Origin: Streptomyces sp. TSRI0281
GTDB taxonomy: Bacteria; Actinomycetota; Actinomycetes; Streptomycetales; Streptomycetaceae
Direction: 5' to 3'
DNA length: 59,947 nucleotides
NCBI RefSeq assembly: GCF_001905125.1
Contig: NZ_LWLE01000006.1
Span: 1-59,947 of the forward strand
A program made the position numbers and the translations under genes. A model generated the notes under the pieces. It worked only from the letters and a program-made list of their open reading frames with translations. It ran no database searches and was not told where the DNA came from. Positions 26,146 through 35,660 of this stretch are shown here, piece after piece. How positions within the stretch are numbered: position 1 is the stretch's first letter; every line of letters starts with the position of its first letter.

Positions 26146-26421
26146 TCAGGTTCTCTTTCTGCTGCCCCGGATCGACGCCCAGAGCATGTCTCCGACACCG
26201 ACGACGGCCACGGCGCCGATCAGCTGCAGCACATGACGTGTCCAGTCGATGCCCTTGGTGTCGTTGACACCGATCCAGGTCGCCACGGCGTTGCCGAGGA
26301 TGCTGCCGATGATGCCGAAGACGGTCGTCAGCCAGAGCGGGATGTTCTGCTTGCCGGGAAGGATCGCCTTGGCGATCAGACCGAGCACCAGACCCACGAT
26401 GATTGCCCACAACCAGCTCAT
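26146..26421 (-). CDS. GlsB/YeaQ/YmgE-family small membrane protein
   Basis: 91 residues with three membrane helices and the family's Gly-rich pattern (WLWAIIVGLVLGLIAKAILPG; LTTVFGIIGSILGNAVATWIG). Family members are stress-induced envelope proteins (transglycosylase-associated proteins in older naming); mechanism unknown. The ATG at 26421 has GGAGGCGAT directly upstream. Confidence 0.9.
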   Translation of the reverse strand: MSWLWAIIVGLVLGLIAKAILPGKQNIPLWLTTVFGIIGSILGNAVATWIGVNDTKGIDWTRHVLQLIGAVAVVGVGDMLWASIRGSRKRT

Positions 26422-26662
26422 ATCGCCTCCTCGTACGGCGCGGTGCGCGCGTCCGCCCAGTCTTGCCCCCTCCCCCGTACAGCGCATTTCGGACGGGTCC
26501 GAACGGGGAGAGGTATACGGGAGCGGTGCGGGGGGATGCGTAGGGGTGGGGTGGTCGCGCCGCGTACGGCACGCCCCGGTCTCGTACCCGGCGGATGCCG
26601 GGCGTACCGTGGACGCGGCCCGGTCCTGGGAGTGTCCGGCACAGCGATCCGGTGGTGGGAAC

Positions 26663-27052
26663 ATGATGCGCAAGCAGCACGGTGCGGAGGTCTTCCGGAT
26701 CACGGGGGCGCGTCAGGGCCTGGCCGACGACGTCCGGGGCAGGCAGCGGCGCTATGTGATCTCCATGTCCGTGCGCACGGTGTCGGTGGTGCTGGCTGCG
26801 GTGCTGTGGAACGTCGAGCGGCATGTGGCGATCGTGGGGCTCGCGCTGGGGATTCTGCTGCCGTACGTGGCGGTGGTGATCGCCAACGCGGGCCGGGAGA
26901 ACGCGCCTTCACTGCCGTCGACGTTCGTCTCGGAACCGATGCGGCCCGCTGTCGGAGCGGCCCCTGCGGCGGCGCCGGCATCCGGCCCCGCGGAATCCGG
27001 CGTCCAGGACGGCCCGGCCGATGACGCCCGGCAGCCGCACGAGCACAGTTGA
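26663..27052 (+). CDS. DUF3099-type small membrane protein
   Basis: 129 residues: a cytosolic N-terminus (VFRITGARQGLADDVRGRQR, the hallmark of DUF3099), two membrane helices (residues about 33-75), and a disordered Ala/Pro-rich tail of about 45 residues. Function unknown. The start is the ATG at 26663, or the one at 26666 that follows directly; GGTGGTGGGA upstream is a weak binding site. The tail is variable in such proteins. Confidence 0.8.
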   Translation: MMRKQHGAEVFRITGARQGLADDVRGRQRRYVISMSVRTVSVVLAAVLWNVERHVAIVGLALGILLPYVAVVIANAGRENAPSLPSTFVSEPMRPAVGAAPAAAPASGPAESGVQDGPADDARQPHEHS

Positions 27053-27191
27053 GCGGGTAAGGCCGACGGTCGCTCCGAGTCCCCCGAAGCTCAAGAAATC
27101 CTCAGATCAATCATGACGTTCCGGTGCACCGCACCCTGGTCCCCATGACATACTTTGTAGGCGCTCCGCATCCCCCGTCGGAGCGACGGAC

Positions 27192-27229
27192 CGACGCCGG
27201 GCAGCTCCCCCCGTGGCTGCTCGGCGTCG
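27192..27229 (+). terminator. GC-rich hairpin
   Basis: A 14-bp stem with one G-T pair (27192-27205 and 27216-27229), followed by CCCTTTC. It could end the DUF3099 transcript or belong to the leader of the next gene. Confidence 0.5.
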
Positions 27230-27311
27230 CCCTTTCTCCGGCAGGGGATGCGTCAGAGGGCCTTTCGTGGCCCTGACTTGCGGTCGATCGCGGCCGTTTA
27301 GGGTTGAGCCT

Positions 27312-27560
27312 GTGAACTTCCCCGAGACTTCCGCCGAGAGCGCCGCCGGCGCACCGCTCTGTTCCGCCAAGGGCTGCCGCGCCGCCGCGGTGTGGGTACT
27401 CGCCTGGAACAACCCCAAGCTGCACACCCCCGAGCGCCGCAAGACCTGGCTGGCCTGCGAGGAGCACCGGGAACATCTGTCCTCGTTCCTCGGAGTACGG
27501 GGATTCCTCAAGGATGTCGTGACGCTGGAGGAGTGGGAGTCCTCGGCCACCGATCGCTGA
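27312..27560 (+). CDS. Small conserved actinobacterial protein with Cys/His
   Basis: 82 residues with CSAKGCRAAAVWVLAWNNPK in the first half and WLACEEHREHLSSFL in the second. The CxxxxC plus CxxH arrangement could bind a metal such as zinc. It is compact, soluble and strongly conserved in appearance, but I know no experimentally defined role. The GTG at 27312 has no good Shine-Dalgarno sequence; a leaderless or very short-leader mRNA is possible. It faces moaA convergently. Confidence 0.8.
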   Translation: MNFPETSAESAAGAPLCSAKGCRAAAVWVLAWNNPKLHTPERRKTWLACEEHREHLSSFLGVRGFLKDVVTLEEWESSATDR

Positions 27561-27603
27561 CACCGGCAACCGGGTGGGCCGGGTCGCCCGCACCAGCCGC
27601 CGG

Positions 27604-28593
27604 TCAGCCGCCGATCGCCGACATGGGCCGGTCGGGCTGGAGGAAGGACGGGTCGTCCAGTCCGGAGCCGGCCTTCTTGCCCCACATCGCGAGCTTCCAG
27701 ATCCGGGCGATCTCCTCGTCCGGGGCGTCCGAGCGCAGGGCGCCGCGCAGGTCCGTCTCCTCGCGGGCGAAGAGGCAGGTGCGGACCTGACCGTCCGCGG
27801 TGAGCCGGGTGCGGTCGCAGGCCCGGCAGAACGGGCGGGTGACAGAGGCGATCACTCCGACGCGGTGCGGGCCGCCGTCCACGGTCCAGCGCTCGGCGGG
27901 GGCGGATCCGCGGGCGTCCTCGCCCTCGGCGGTGAGGGCGAAGCGCGTACGCAGCGAGGCGAGGATGTCACCTGCGGTGATCATGCCGTCGCGCTTCCAG
28001 CCGTGCTGGGCGTCCAGCGGCATCTGCTCGATGAAGCGGAGCTCGTACCCGTGGTCGACGGCCCAGGCGAGCAGGTCGGGGGCCTCGTCGTCGTTGAGGC
28101 CGGGCATCAGGACGGAGTTGACCTTGACCGGGGTGAGTCCGGCTTCACCGGCGGCTTCGAGGCCGTCCAGCACGTCCTGGTGCCGGGCGCGGCGGGTGAG
28201 CGTCTTGAAGACGTCGGGGCGCAGGGTGTCGAGCGAGACATTGACCCGGTCCAGACCGGCGGCCTTCAGCGCGGCGGCGGTCCGCTTGAGCCCGATGCCG
28301 TTGGTCGTGAGCGACATGCTGGGGCGCGGGGTGAGCGCGGCGCACTGCTCGACGATGGAGACGAGGCCGGGGCGCAGCAGGGGCTCGCCGCCGGTGAAGC
28401 GGACTTCGGTGATGCCGAGGGTGGTGACGGCGATGCGGATGAGGCGGACGATCTCGTCGTCGGACAGCAGCTCACTCCTGCCCAGCCACTGCAGGCCCTC
28501 TTCCGGCATGCAGTAGGTGCAGCGGAGGTTGCACTTGTCGGTCAGAGAGACGCGCAGATCGGTGGCTACTCGGTCGTAGGTGTCGATGAGCAC
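27604..28593 (-). CDS. moaA: GTP 3',8-cyclase, molybdenum cofactor synthesis
   Basis: Radical-SAM enzyme for the first step of molybdopterin synthesis (GTP to 3',8-cyclo-GTP). 329 residues: first 4Fe-4S site CNLRCTYC (21-28), GGEPLLR, a C-terminal second cluster with CRACDRTRL and a later Cys (QVRTC), and the terminal Gly-Gly required for activity. The GTG at 28593 has GGGAGGGGG upstream. It sits alone; the moaC partner is not in the window. The next gene in the same direction upstream is the symporter, separated by a strong terminator. Confidence 0.96.
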   Translation of the reverse strand: MLIDTYDRVATDLRVSLTDKCNLRCTYCMPEEGLQWLGRSELLSDDEIVRLIRIAVTTLGITEVRFTGGEPLLRPGLVSIVEQCAALTPRPSMSLTTNGIGLKRTAAALKAAGLDRVNVSLDTLRPDVFKTLTRRARHQDVLDGLEAAGEAGLTPVKVNSVLMPGLNDDEAPDLLAWAVDHGYELRFIEQMPLDAQHGWKRDGMITAGDILASLRTRFALTAEGEDARGSAPAERWTVDGGPHRVGVIASVTRPFCRACDRTRLTADGQVRTCLFAREETDLRGALRSDAPDEEIARIWKLAMWGKKAGSGLDDPSFLQPDRPMSAIGG

Positions 28594-28710
28594 TGTGGGC
28601 CCCCTCCCCCGGTGGTGTCCGTCCGCGGTCGCGGTCTCGGTTGCCGGCTCTTTCGAGACTACGCGAGAGAGCTGACATCGAGCGGGCCCGATTGCCACGA
28701 GGTGCGGCGC

Positions 28711-28740
28711 GGCCGCGTCGTAGGACCCTACGACGCGGCC
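28711..28740 (-). terminator. Terminator of the symporter operon
   Basis: A 14-bp perfect stem (28711-28724 and 28727-28740) with a 2-nt nominal loop, 50 bp downstream of the symporter stop. Confidence 0.75.
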
Positions 28741-28790
28741 GGGGCGAGGGGGTGAGCGATCCGCCGAACGCTCCGGGGGGAATTCCGCTC

Positions 28791-30428
28791 TCAGTGGGCT
28801 CCGACGCCGGTGAGGGACTTGACCTCCAGCTCGGCGTACTTGCCCTTGTCGGGCTCTTCCTTGGAGAGCAGCGAGCCGGCCCAGCCGAGCAGGAAGCCCA
28901 GCGGGATGGAGATCAGGCCGGGGTTCTCCAGCGGGAACCAGGCGAAGTCGACGCTGGGGAACATGGAGCTGGCCTTGGAGGAGACGACCGGCGAGAAGAG
29001 CACCAGCAGCACGGACGAGGCGAGACCTCCGTAGATGGACCAGAGGGCGCCCTGGGTGGTGAAGCGCTTCCAGAACAGGCTGTAGAGGATCGTCGGGAGG
29101 TTGGCCGACGCGGCGACCGCGAAGGCCAGGGCGACGAGTCCGGCCACGTTCAGGTCGCGGGCCATCGCGCCGAGGCCGATGGAGACGATGCCGATGGCGA
29201 CGGTGGCCCACTTGGCGGCGCGGATCTCCTCCTTCTCGGTGGCCTTCCCCTTGCGGATGACGTTGGCGTAGATGTCGTGCGCGAAGGACGAGGAGGAGGC
29301 CAGGGTGAGTCCGGCGACGACGGCGAGGATGGTCGCGAAGGCGACGGCGGAGATCACCGCGAGCAGGATGGCACCGCCGGTGGATCCGGAGCCGCCGCCG
29401 ATCTCCAGGGCGGCGAGCGGGGCGGCGGTGTTTCCGGCCTTGTTCGAGGCGATGATGTCGCCGGGCTTGAGCAGGGCGGCGGCGCCGAAGCCGAGCACGA
29501 TCGTCATCAGATAGAAGGCGCCGATGATGCCGATCGCCCAGTTCACGGACTTACGGGCGGCCTTCGCGGTGGGGACGGTGTAGAAGCGGATCAGGATGTG
29601 CGGCAGGCCCGCGGTACCGAGGACCAGGGCGATCCCGAGCGAGAGGAAGTCCAGCTTCGAGGTGCCGGTGGCACCGTACTTGAGGCCGGGCTCCAGGAAC
29701 GCCGATCCCTTGCCGCTGTTACTGGCGGCGGTACCGAGTAGGTCGGAGATGTTGAAGTTGAACTTCAGCAGGATCAGGAAGGTGATGAGCAGGGTGCCCG
29801 CGATCAGCAGGACGGCCTTGACCATCTGCACCCAGGTGGTGCCCTTCATGCCGCCGATGGTGACGTACACGATCATGAGCAGGCCGACCAGGGCGACGAT
29901 GGCGATCTTCCCGGCGTCGCTGGTGATGCCGAGCAGCAGCGAGACGAGCACCCCGGCGCCGGCCATCTGTGCCAGCAGGTAGAAGATCGAGACGACGATG
30001 GTGGAGGCACCGGCGGCGGTCCTGACGGGGCGCTGGCGCATGCGGTACGCGAGGACGTCGCCCATGGTGTACCGGCCGGAGTTGCGCAGGGGTTCCGCGA
30101 CCAGGAGCAGGGCGACGAGCCAGGCGACGAGGAAGCCGATGGAGTACAGGAAGCCGTCGTAGCCGAAGAGCGCGATGGCGCCCGCGATGCCGAGGAAGGA
30201 CGCGGCGGACATGTAGTCGCCGGAGACCGCGAGGCCGTTCTGGAATCCGGTGAACTGACGGCCGCCCGCGTAGAAGTCGGCGGCGCTCTTGGTCTGACGG
30301 CCCGCCCACACGGTGATGAAGAGGGTCGCGACGACGAAGACGCCGAACAGGGTGATGATCAGCGTCCGGTGTTCGCCGGCCCCTTCGGCGGCGAGCTGGA
30401 CAGCGGGATGTGCGACGGCGGCGCTCAT
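28791..30428 (-). CDS. Sodium:solute (acetate-type) symporter, ActP-like
   Basis: 545-residue member of the solute:sodium symporter family with about 13 membrane helices and the ActP/MctC pattern (FYAGGRQFTGFQNGLAVSGD near residue 50, AGAIALFGYDGFLY, GTAGLPHILIRFYTV). These carriers import acetate, pyruvate or other monocarboxylates. It starts with ATG at 30428, overlapping the DUF485 gene by 4 bp, the standard actP arrangement. The C-terminus is short and charged (SKEEPDKGKYAELEVKS). Confidence 0.93.
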   Translation of the reverse strand: MSAAVAHPAVQLAAEGAGEHRTLIITLFGVFVVATLFITVWAGRQTKSAADFYAGGRQFTGFQNGLAVSGDYMSAASFLGIAGAIALFGYDGFLYSIGFLVAWLVALLLVAEPLRNSGRYTMGDVLAYRMRQRPVRTAAGASTIVVSIFYLLAQMAGAGVLVSLLLGITSDAGKIAIVALVGLLMIVYVTIGGMKGTTWVQMVKAVLLIAGTLLITFLILLKFNFNISDLLGTAASNSGKGSAFLEPGLKYGATGTSKLDFLSLGIALVLGTAGLPHILIRFYTVPTAKAARKSVNWAIGIIGAFYLMTIVLGFGAAALLKPGDIIASNKAGNTAAPLAALEIGGGSGSTGGAILLAVISAVAFATILAVVAGLTLASSSSFAHDIYANVIRKGKATEKEEIRAAKWATVAIGIVSIGLGAMARDLNVAGLVALAFAVAASANLPTILYSLFWKRFTTQGALWSIYGGLASSVLLVLFSPVVSSKASSMFPSVDFAWFPLENPGLISIPLGFLLGWAGSLLSKEEPDKGKYAELEVKSLTGVGAH

Positions 30429-30790
30429 GCGTCGGCCTCCATACGGGACTTGATCGCTGCGGCCTTCGGGTCGAGCTTGCGGGCGGCGTGGCGCGAGTAC
30501 AGCCAGGCGATGAGGAACGTGGTGGCGAACTGGGCGAGCCCGAGGACGAGCGCCATGTTGATGTTTCCGACGACCCGGGTGCTCATGAAGCCGCCCGCGT
30601 AGTTGCAGAGCAGTACGTAGAGCAGGTACCAGCTGACGAAGGCGACGGTCAGGGGGAAGGCGAAGGAGCGGTGTGCCCGGCGCAGTTCGGCGAACTCCGC
30701 GCTCTCCTGCGCCGCGACGAACGCCTCGGTCGTGGGCTGAACAGGGCTGCCGTCCGTACTTCCTGGGGGCGGCGGTGCATCGGTGGCCAC
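30425..30790 (-). CDS. DUF485 membrane partner of the symporter
   Basis: 121 residues: a Pro/Thr-rich N-terminal tail, the DUF485 core (FAELRRAHRSFAFPLTVAFV) with two membrane helices and a basic cytosolic end. It is the usual small partner encoded just upstream of acetate symporters. I chose GTG at 30790 since GAGGAG lies five bases ahead; a GTG at 30841 would add 17 residues. Confidence 0.9.
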   Translation of the reverse strand: MATDAPPPPGSTDGSPVQPTTEAFVAAQESAEFAELRRAHRSFAFPLTVAFVSWYLLYVLLCNYAGGFMSTRVVGNINMALVLGLAQFATTFLIAWLYSRHAARKLDPKAAAIKSRMEADA

Positions 30791-31097
30791 GGAATCTCCT
30801 CGCGACGGGGGTGCGGTAGCAGGGGTAGCGGTGCTTTTCACAGGGGAGCCTCGGTGTCGGGGAGGGGCAGTGATGCGACTCCTCTGACAACGGCACGGAG
30901 GGGACGACGAAGCGGTTCACCGCCGCTTTCGATGTCTCCGGCTCACCCGTTCGCACGCACCCGAGCCGGTCACTCTTCGAACTCACTTGCCCGTACTCAT
31001 TGATGCGCCGGGATGATCAGCGATAACTTCACTCGTCATGTACTCGACCGAACACGCCAGGTGTCCGGTCGACTGGCACGGATGATGTGGAGAACCC

Positions 31098-32633
31098 ATG
31101 GCTCATCTGGCATCCAGACGGACCCGCGCACTCGCGCTGCCCGTCGGACTCGCGCTCACGGCCACGCTCGGCTTCCTCCCGGCGGCGACGGCCACGGCCG
31201 CCCCGGCGGACGAGACGTCGGCGGCCGCCCCGGCCGACGGGCCGAAGCTGTCCTACGTCGTCAACACCAAGGGCGGTCACGGCACCGTCAAGCAGGTGAA
31301 GAAGGCGATAGCCAAGGCCGGTGGCACGGTCGTGATCGCCTATGAACAAATAGGTGTCATAGTCGCCCACTCGCAGAACCCGGACTTCGGCAAGACCATC
31401 CGGCGGGTCAGGGGCGTCGATTCCGCCGGTGCGACCCGCACCAACCCGATCGTGCCGCAGGCCACCAAGGACGTCGGCGCCGCCGCGCAGCCGCTCACCG
31501 CGGCGCAGGCCGAGGCCGCCGCCGCGGACGCGACCGCCGGTCAGGACCCGCTGGAGCCCCTGCAGTGGGACCTGCCCGCCATCAAGGCGGACAAGGCGCA
31601 CGAGAAGTCGCTCGGCTCCAAGCGGGTCACGGTCGCCGTGATCGACACGGGTGTCGACGACACACACCCGGACCTGGCCCCGAACTTCGACCGCGCGGCC
31701 TCGGCCAACTGTGTCTCCGGTGCGCCGGACACCACCGACGGATCCTGGCGTCCGGCGGCGGGCGAGAGCGACCACGGCACGCATGTGGCGGGCACCATAG
31801 CCGCGGCGAAGAACGGCGTCGGCGTGACCGGTGTCGCGCCGGGCGTGAAGGTCTCCGGCATCAAGGTCTCGAACCCGGGCGGGTTCTTCTACACCGAGGC
31901 CGTCGTCTGCGGCTTCGTCTGGGCCGCCGAGCACGGCGTCGATGTGACCAACAACAGCTACTACACCGACCCGTGGCTGTTCAACTGCAAGAACGACCCG
32001 GACCAGGGTGCCCTGGTCGAGGCCGTCGCGCGTGCCTCGAAGTACGCGGAGCGCCGGGGCACGGTCAACGTCGCCGCGGCCGGCAACTCCCAGCACGACC
32101 TCGCCGCCGACGAGATCGAGGATGTGACCAGCCCGAACGACACGGAGCCGGTCACCCGGACGATCAACCCGCGTGAGTGCCTCGACATCCCGACGGGGGT
32201 GCCGGGTGTCGTGACGGTCTCCGCGACCGGCGCCAAGGGCCTGAAGTCCTCGTACTCCAACTACGGCCGCGGGATCATCGACGTGGCGGCCCCGGGCGGC
32301 GACTCGACGGTCTACCAGACCCCCGCCCCGCCCGCCACCAGCGGACTGATCCTGTCCACGCTGCCGGGCGGCAAGTTCGGCTACAAGGCCGGTACGTCCA
32401 TGGCCTCCCCGCATGTCGCGGGAGTCGCGGCGCTGATCAAGTCGACGCACCCGTACGCCTCGGCGGCCGAGGTCAAGTGGCTGCTGACGCACCAGGCCGA
32501 CGCCACCGCGTGCGGCGCACCGTACGACTACAACGGTGACGGCAAGATCGACGCGGTCTGCGAGGGCGGCAAGCAGAACAACGGCTTCTACGGAGCCGGA
32601 ATCGTGGACGCGCTGGACGCGGTCCGCCGCTGA
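31098..32633 (+). CDS. Secreted S8-family serine protease (subtilase)
   Basis: 511-residue exported protease. It has a Sec signal peptide (Arg-rich start, hydrophobic core, ATATAAP cleavage area), a prodomain (about 40-150) and a subtilisin catalytic domain with Asp183 (VIDTGVDDTHPDL), His226 (DHGTHVAGT) and Ser434 (GTSMASPHVAG); the oxyanion Asn is in AAAGNSQHD. A short C-terminal stretch with DYNGDGKIDAVCEGG resembles a calcium-binding loop. Expected to be an extracellular protein-degrading enzyme activated by propeptide removal. GTGGAG precedes the ATG. Monocistronic with its own terminator. Confidence 0.95.
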   Translation: MAHLASRRTRALALPVGLALTATLGFLPAATATAAPADETSAAAPADGPKLSYVVNTKGGHGTVKQVKKAIAKAGGTVVIAYEQIGVIVAHSQNPDFGKTIRRVRGVDSAGATRTNPIVPQATKDVGAAAQPLTAAQAEAAAADATAGQDPLEPLQWDLPAIKADKAHEKSLGSKRVTVAVIDTGVDDTHPDLAPNFDRAASANCVSGAPDTTDGSWRPAAGESDHGTHVAGTIAAAKNGVGVTGVAPGVKVSGIKVSNPGGFFYTEAVVCGFVWAAEHGVDVTNNSYYTDPWLFNCKNDPDQGALVEAVARASKYAERRGTVNVAAAGNSQHDLAADEIEDVTSPNDTEPVTRTINPRECLDIPTGVPGVVTVSATGAKGLKSSYSNYGRGIIDVAAPGGDSTVYQTPAPPATSGLILSTLPGGKFGYKAGTSMASPHVAGVAALIKSTHPYASAAEVKWLLTHQADATACGAPYDYNGDGKIDAVCEGGKQNNGFYGAGIVDALDAVRR

Positions 32634-32650
32634 CATCGTAGGGGACGAGG

Positions 32651-32680
32651 AGGGGCCGGAAGCAGGTGCTTCCGGCCCCT
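32651..32680. terminator. Terminator after the protease gene
   Basis: A 13-bp perfect stem (32651-32663 and 32668-32680) with a 4-nt loop between convergent genes. Confidence 0.85.
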
Positions 32681-32710
32681 TCCGCCGTCCCGATGACGGG
32701 GCGGGTACGG

Positions 32711-33754
32711 CTACGGCTTGATGAGCACCTTCAGGGCCGTGCGCTCGTCCATCGCCTTGTAGCCGCCGGGCACTTCGTCGAGGCCGACGGTCACGTCGAA
32801 GACGGGCGAGGGGTCGATCGTGCCGTCCAGCACGTCGGGCAGCAGCTCCGGGATGTACGCGCGTACGGGGGCGACGCCCCCGCGCAGCGCGATGTTCCGG
32901 TCGAACATGACGCCGAGGTCCAGACCGGTGCCGCTGCCGTGCGGAACGCCGACGTAGCCGATGGAGCCGCCGTCGCGGACGATGCCGATGGCGGTGCGCA
33001 TCGACTGCTCGGTTCCGACGGCCTCGATCACGCAGTGGGCGCCCTCGCCGCGGGTCAGCTCCCGTACGGCCGCGAGGGCCGCGTCCCCGCGCTCGGCGAC
33101 CACGTCGGTGGCACCGAAGGCGCGGGCTATGTCGGTGCGGGCCGTGTGCCGGCCCAGCGCGATGATCCGCTCGGCGCCGAGCCGCTTGGCGGCCATGACC
33201 CCGCACAGGCCGACCGCGCCGTCACCGACGACCGCGACGGTGCTGCCGGGGCGCACCTCCGCGCCGACGGCGGCGTGGTGGCCGGTGCCCAGCACGTCGG
33301 AGAGGGCGAGCAGGGCGGTGAGGAGCCGGTCGTCGGACGCGGCGGCGGCCGGGAGCTTGACCAGGGTGCCGTCGGCGAACGGCACGCGCACGGCCTCGCC
33401 CTGCCCGCCGTCGGAGCCCACGGAGCCCCAGAAGCCGCCCTGCGGGCAGGAGGTGGTGAGGCCCTGTGCGCAGTAGGCGCAGGTGCCGTCGGACCAGACG
33501 AACGGGGCGACGACGAGGTCGCCGACGGCGAAGCCGTTGACCCCGGAGCCCGCCTCCTCGACGACGCCGAGGAATTCATGACCGATGCGCTGGCCCGGCT
33601 GTCGGGCGGACTCACCGCGGTAGGCCCACAGGTCGCTGCCGCAGATACAGGCCCGCAGGACCCGCAGCACCACGTCGGTGGGCTGCTGAATCGTCGGGTC
33701 CGGCACCTCCTGCACCCGGATGTCGTGGGGGGCGTGGATCACGGTGGCGCGCAT
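32711..33754 (-). CDS. Zinc-dependent alcohol dehydrogenase
   Basis: 347-residue medium-chain dehydrogenase. Catalytic zinc ligands are in CICGSD (about 37-42) and GHEFLGVVEE; structural zinc cysteines in DGTCAYCAQGLTTSCPQGG; NAD(P)-binding GDGAVGLCGVMAAK. Substrate is not readable; it belongs to the broad threonine/alcohol dehydrogenase-like group. The ATG at 33754 starts MRATVIHAPHDIRV. The closely spaced upstream gene on the same strand encodes the YhhN enzyme (gap 21 bp), so it may be the last gene of a three-gene operon. Confidence 0.92.
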   Translation of the reverse strand: MRATVIHAPHDIRVQEVPDPTIQQPTDVVLRVLRACICGSDLWAYRGESARQPGQRIGHEFLGVVEEAGSGVNGFAVGDLVVAPFVWSDGTCAYCAQGLTTSCPQGGFWGSVGSDGGQGEAVRVPFADGTLVKLPAAAASDDRLLTALLALSDVLGTGHHAAVGAEVRPGSTVAVVGDGAVGLCGVMAAKRLGAERIIALGRHTARTDIARAFGATDVVAERGDAALAAVRELTRGEGAHCVIEAVGTEQSMRTAIGIVRDGGSIGYVGVPHGSGTGLDLGVMFDRNIALRGGVAPVRAYIPELLPDVLDGTIDPSPVFDVTVGLDEVPGGYKAMDERTALKVLIKP

Positions 33755-33775
33755 GCGTGGGGGTCCTTGTTCATC

Positions 33776-34458
33776 TCATCTGCTGATACTTCGCTCACGG
33801 TACGCCCCGGGTCCGGCATCGGTCGCTTTCGCCCCCGATGCGAGGATCCCGACGGTGAGCAGGAGCTGGGCCGCGATGTAGGTGAGCATGACCCAGAAGT
33901 CGGGCACGGGCAGCTGCGGCCAGTGGGCGATGCCGGTGGCGATGAGCGCGTCGGAGAGCAGGAAGAGCGCGCCGCCGAGCGCGGCCCGGCGGCCCCGCGT
34001 GCCCGCCCGCCAGGCCATGGCGGTGAGCAGCAGGCTGTAGCCGGTCAGCGGGACGCGCAGTTCGGCCGGCAGATCGGGCCAGATCGGTACGAGGAAGGCG
34101 GCGAGGACGACCGCGTATCCGAGGGCTGTCGGCAGCGGGGCGCGGGTGCGCCCGAACAGCCACAGGTAGCAGACGTGGCCCGCGGCGAAGGAGCCCATGC
34201 CGGCGAGGAAGGCGAGGTCGTGGTCGGGCAGCAGCAGGGTGTCGCCGCCCCAGCCGAAGAGCAGGGCGGCGATGAGCGGCCCGGGGCCGCCGCGGGCCGC
34301 GGCGTACGCGGCGAGCAGCGGCATCAGCAGGGGCTTGGCGACGAGGTGGACGGTCCCCGCGTCGGCCAGCAGCCCGGCGAGGTCGACGGCCGCGGCGACG
34401 AGGAAGGCGATGAGCAGGGGGCGGGCGAACCGCTGCCCGCGTCCGGGGGCCTCGGCGG

Positions 34459-34462
<4 letters not shown>
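33776..34462 (-). CDS. Lysoplasmalogenase (YhhN family)
   Basis: 228-residue membrane protein with about eight helices of the YhhN/TMEM86 family, which hydrolyse the vinyl-ether bond of lysoplasmalogens. The KPLLMPLLAAY segment near residue 43 and DTLLL (Asp) match conserved polar sites. The ATG at 34462 overlaps the sterol-desaturase stop as ATGA. Bacterial substrate unproven. Its coupling to a lipid-modifying hydroxylase suggests a shared membrane-lipid task; this is inference. Confidence 0.9.
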
Positions 34463-35511
<1,049 letters not shown>

Positions 35512-35660
35512 CCCAGCACCGTAGAGCCGCCGGTCTGCCAGGGCTAGACGTTGTTACCCACAAGTATGCGAGACATGGCGTCAGCAGTATTTGGCACTTT
35601 CCACCAATCGTCCCGTCGTAGGATTTCCGGCACGCGCGTCGGCAACGGGGAGGAACGCAC

